NCBI GenBank assembly: GCA_964428355.1
Contig: CAYRYU010000179.1
Location: 1-7,602 of the forward strand
Length of the DNA stretch: 7,602 nt
Reading direction: 5' to 3'
DNA from: CAYRYU01 sp964428355
GTDB lineage: Bacteria > Muiribacteriota > Ozemobacteria > Ozemobacterales > Ozemobacteraceae
The notes under the pieces were generated by a model. That model was not told the DNA's origin. It was given only the letters and a program-made list of their open reading frames with translations, and did not search any database. The position numbers and the translations under genes are program-made. Positions 7,501 to 7,602 of this stretch are shown piece after piece (positions within the stretch are counted from its first letter, which is position 1; every line of letters starts with the position of its first letter).

Positions 7501-7602
7501 TGAGGCATATCACCAGGGAAGTTCCGTGGAACGATGACGCGACCCTGGTGGTCATCTGCTGGAAATCAGCCGGCCCACCTTCTCAGGACCTTCAAAAGGA
7601 TT
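4566..7602 (+). CDS. Four-helix membrane sensor with HAMP-like linker and intact SpoIIE/RsbU-family PP2C phosphatase domain (3' end cut by window)
   Basis: The frame is open for 1012 codons and runs off the window without a stop, but the domain is essentially complete. From ATG 4566, predicted helices lie at about 11-28 (after the basic MANRRRLR), 273-291, 319-339 and 690-712. They bound extracytoplasmic regions 29-272 and 340-689. A HAMP-like linker (713-767) leads into Q-E-D-L-L-P (769-774) and the phosphatase domain. Catalytic motifs are intact: GGDFFD with D798 and D801, GDATGHG with D818, NAGHPP (887-892), STDG with D938, and D990-D991 before A-T. It should therefore be an active PP2C phosphatase, by family a regulator of a phosphorylated STAS protein. 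Both extracytoplasmic parts parallel those of gene 2, for example L-E-D-L-D-R-I here and L-E-N-L-D-R-I there, so the two are likely paralogues. An in-frame ATG at 4557 is the alternative start. The sensed signal is not recognisable. Confidence 0.92.
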   Translation, partial: MANRRRLREWSIWGGILFLAFLGVFHAFRARVATEGRLLAELLRFDLIKLQRGREPHFRMTGAWSWLRKALETSAPFPELHRKTLAALSEGGFPGTRLVLLDRTNGTTYPQDPESGGFSRLLADLADHRHDEFATMTRRIETSFVSFPIHLAGNSRREHRFYRIPIPGNPWFLAWGRFPGKVGKGKLYLVLIEEKSAIWPSITRTWMLRFSRELGKTWKPIPHTASRRLYSLASDRSRQGKAWRGIIGMTHAACIDFPEDSCLAQVPVSPGTQLWLFLGILGIAALGFHKLAGPHLETGKDHLDANGGLSSNILRKLGPAVGLPLLAIIVIGDIVLSLHSMNLFESEFRALPQELEQVDEELSAFQQRTENRIGRILEPLRPVFTASEAMKLAFSRLEGRELISAAPIFASSGVFLLPFHEQNKMGFLFTSQLGESWRRWYNDRHFLMSEKVTPYHEKLVRAGEHPMTREEVRNFMRTVPRERPKVPRDLVWEKFFGTMAKEICGIVTARTMREKPGDSPGGKPDSFSAFAAIAGIEQEDIVNEGLEDLDRIKRYNVGRESIFNIAHLMKDQDGVAQNLMFIHWRSECFTFPFTVSNSRERARAKDGRGVYFFTTDFDGIDFGSERPPRGARFAAAALAGQGDAQRYAGRAPGKGWKLFQFHRSREMGHLIIGRSRPLAPLIENERRTRLAFLFGFAIVLAGLGLGFGTLSRFLIRPVADLEEVVESLSHPRQGIPEIGNPVGELFLLAQLFREVKGSLSQLDLARIVQEDLLPAEYLEIGNMRMTGRSIMLEEVGGDFFDYIRDPRDPDWVYVCIGDATGHGLPAAIVVAMMGGALQMFMETDVVEPEALLNILNPQALRLLKRVRMTTLLLLRLNVRDGRFRMSNAGHPPLVKVASDGQTRTVEIPMFPIGAWPKAKYTGEDDRMLPGEGLVLSTDGCIETQISPDKMLGYAAFNQMVQEVLQEGFDGALDRFFGRLRHITREVPWNDDATLVVICWKSAGPPSQDLQKD

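Overview
The window comes from a GC-rich bacterial draft or metagenome-type assembly: it contains a scaffold gap of exactly 100 N, and coding is dense on one strand. No gene here allows a taxonomic assignment. Large membrane sensors carrying SpoIIE/RsbU-type PP2C phosphatase domains occur in many phyla, so I leave the organism open.

Layout: three genes lie head to tail on the + strand with gaps of 9 to about 19 bases, which looks like one operon. (1) 21-1316 encodes a membrane-anchored PAS-SpoIIE phosphatase with an intact active site. (2) 1326-4546 encodes a four-helix membrane protein with two large extracytoplasmic domains, a HAMP-like linker and a SpoIIE-like domain that has lost most of its metal ligands, so it is probably a pseudophosphatase. 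(3) 4566 to beyond the window end encodes a second four-helix protein of the same architecture whose phosphatase motifs are intact. Genes 2 and 3 look like diverged tandem paralogues over their whole length. No stretch over 300 bases lacks a gene, and I see no RNA gene, mobile element or CRISPR array.

The N gap sits inside the phosphatase-like domain of gene 2 and is an assembly artefact. The 55 bases before the N run (4084-4138) are identical to the 55 bases after it (4239-4293), as when two contigs with a k-mer-sized overlap are joined by padding instead of being merged. Collapsing 4139-4293 (155 bases) restores one frame of 1021 codons ending at the TGA at 4544-4546, and restores the spacing between conserved phosphatase motifs. 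A literal reading through the Ns to a stop near 4520 gives a false C-terminus.

How the genes may work together: by family knowledge, SpoIIE/RsbU phosphatases dephosphorylate STAS-domain anti-anti-sigma proteins in partner-switching pathways. Gene 1 would respond through a PAS domain with a cysteine cluster, and genes 2 and 3 through extracytoplasmic domains. No STAS protein, anti-sigma kinase or sigma factor lies in the window. The strongest idea is an active/inactive pair of homologous receptor phosphatases made together. The junction between genes 2 and 3 carries two matching AGGA-8 nt-ATG start cassettes linked by two TGATG stop/start overlaps, which suggests tight translational coupling.
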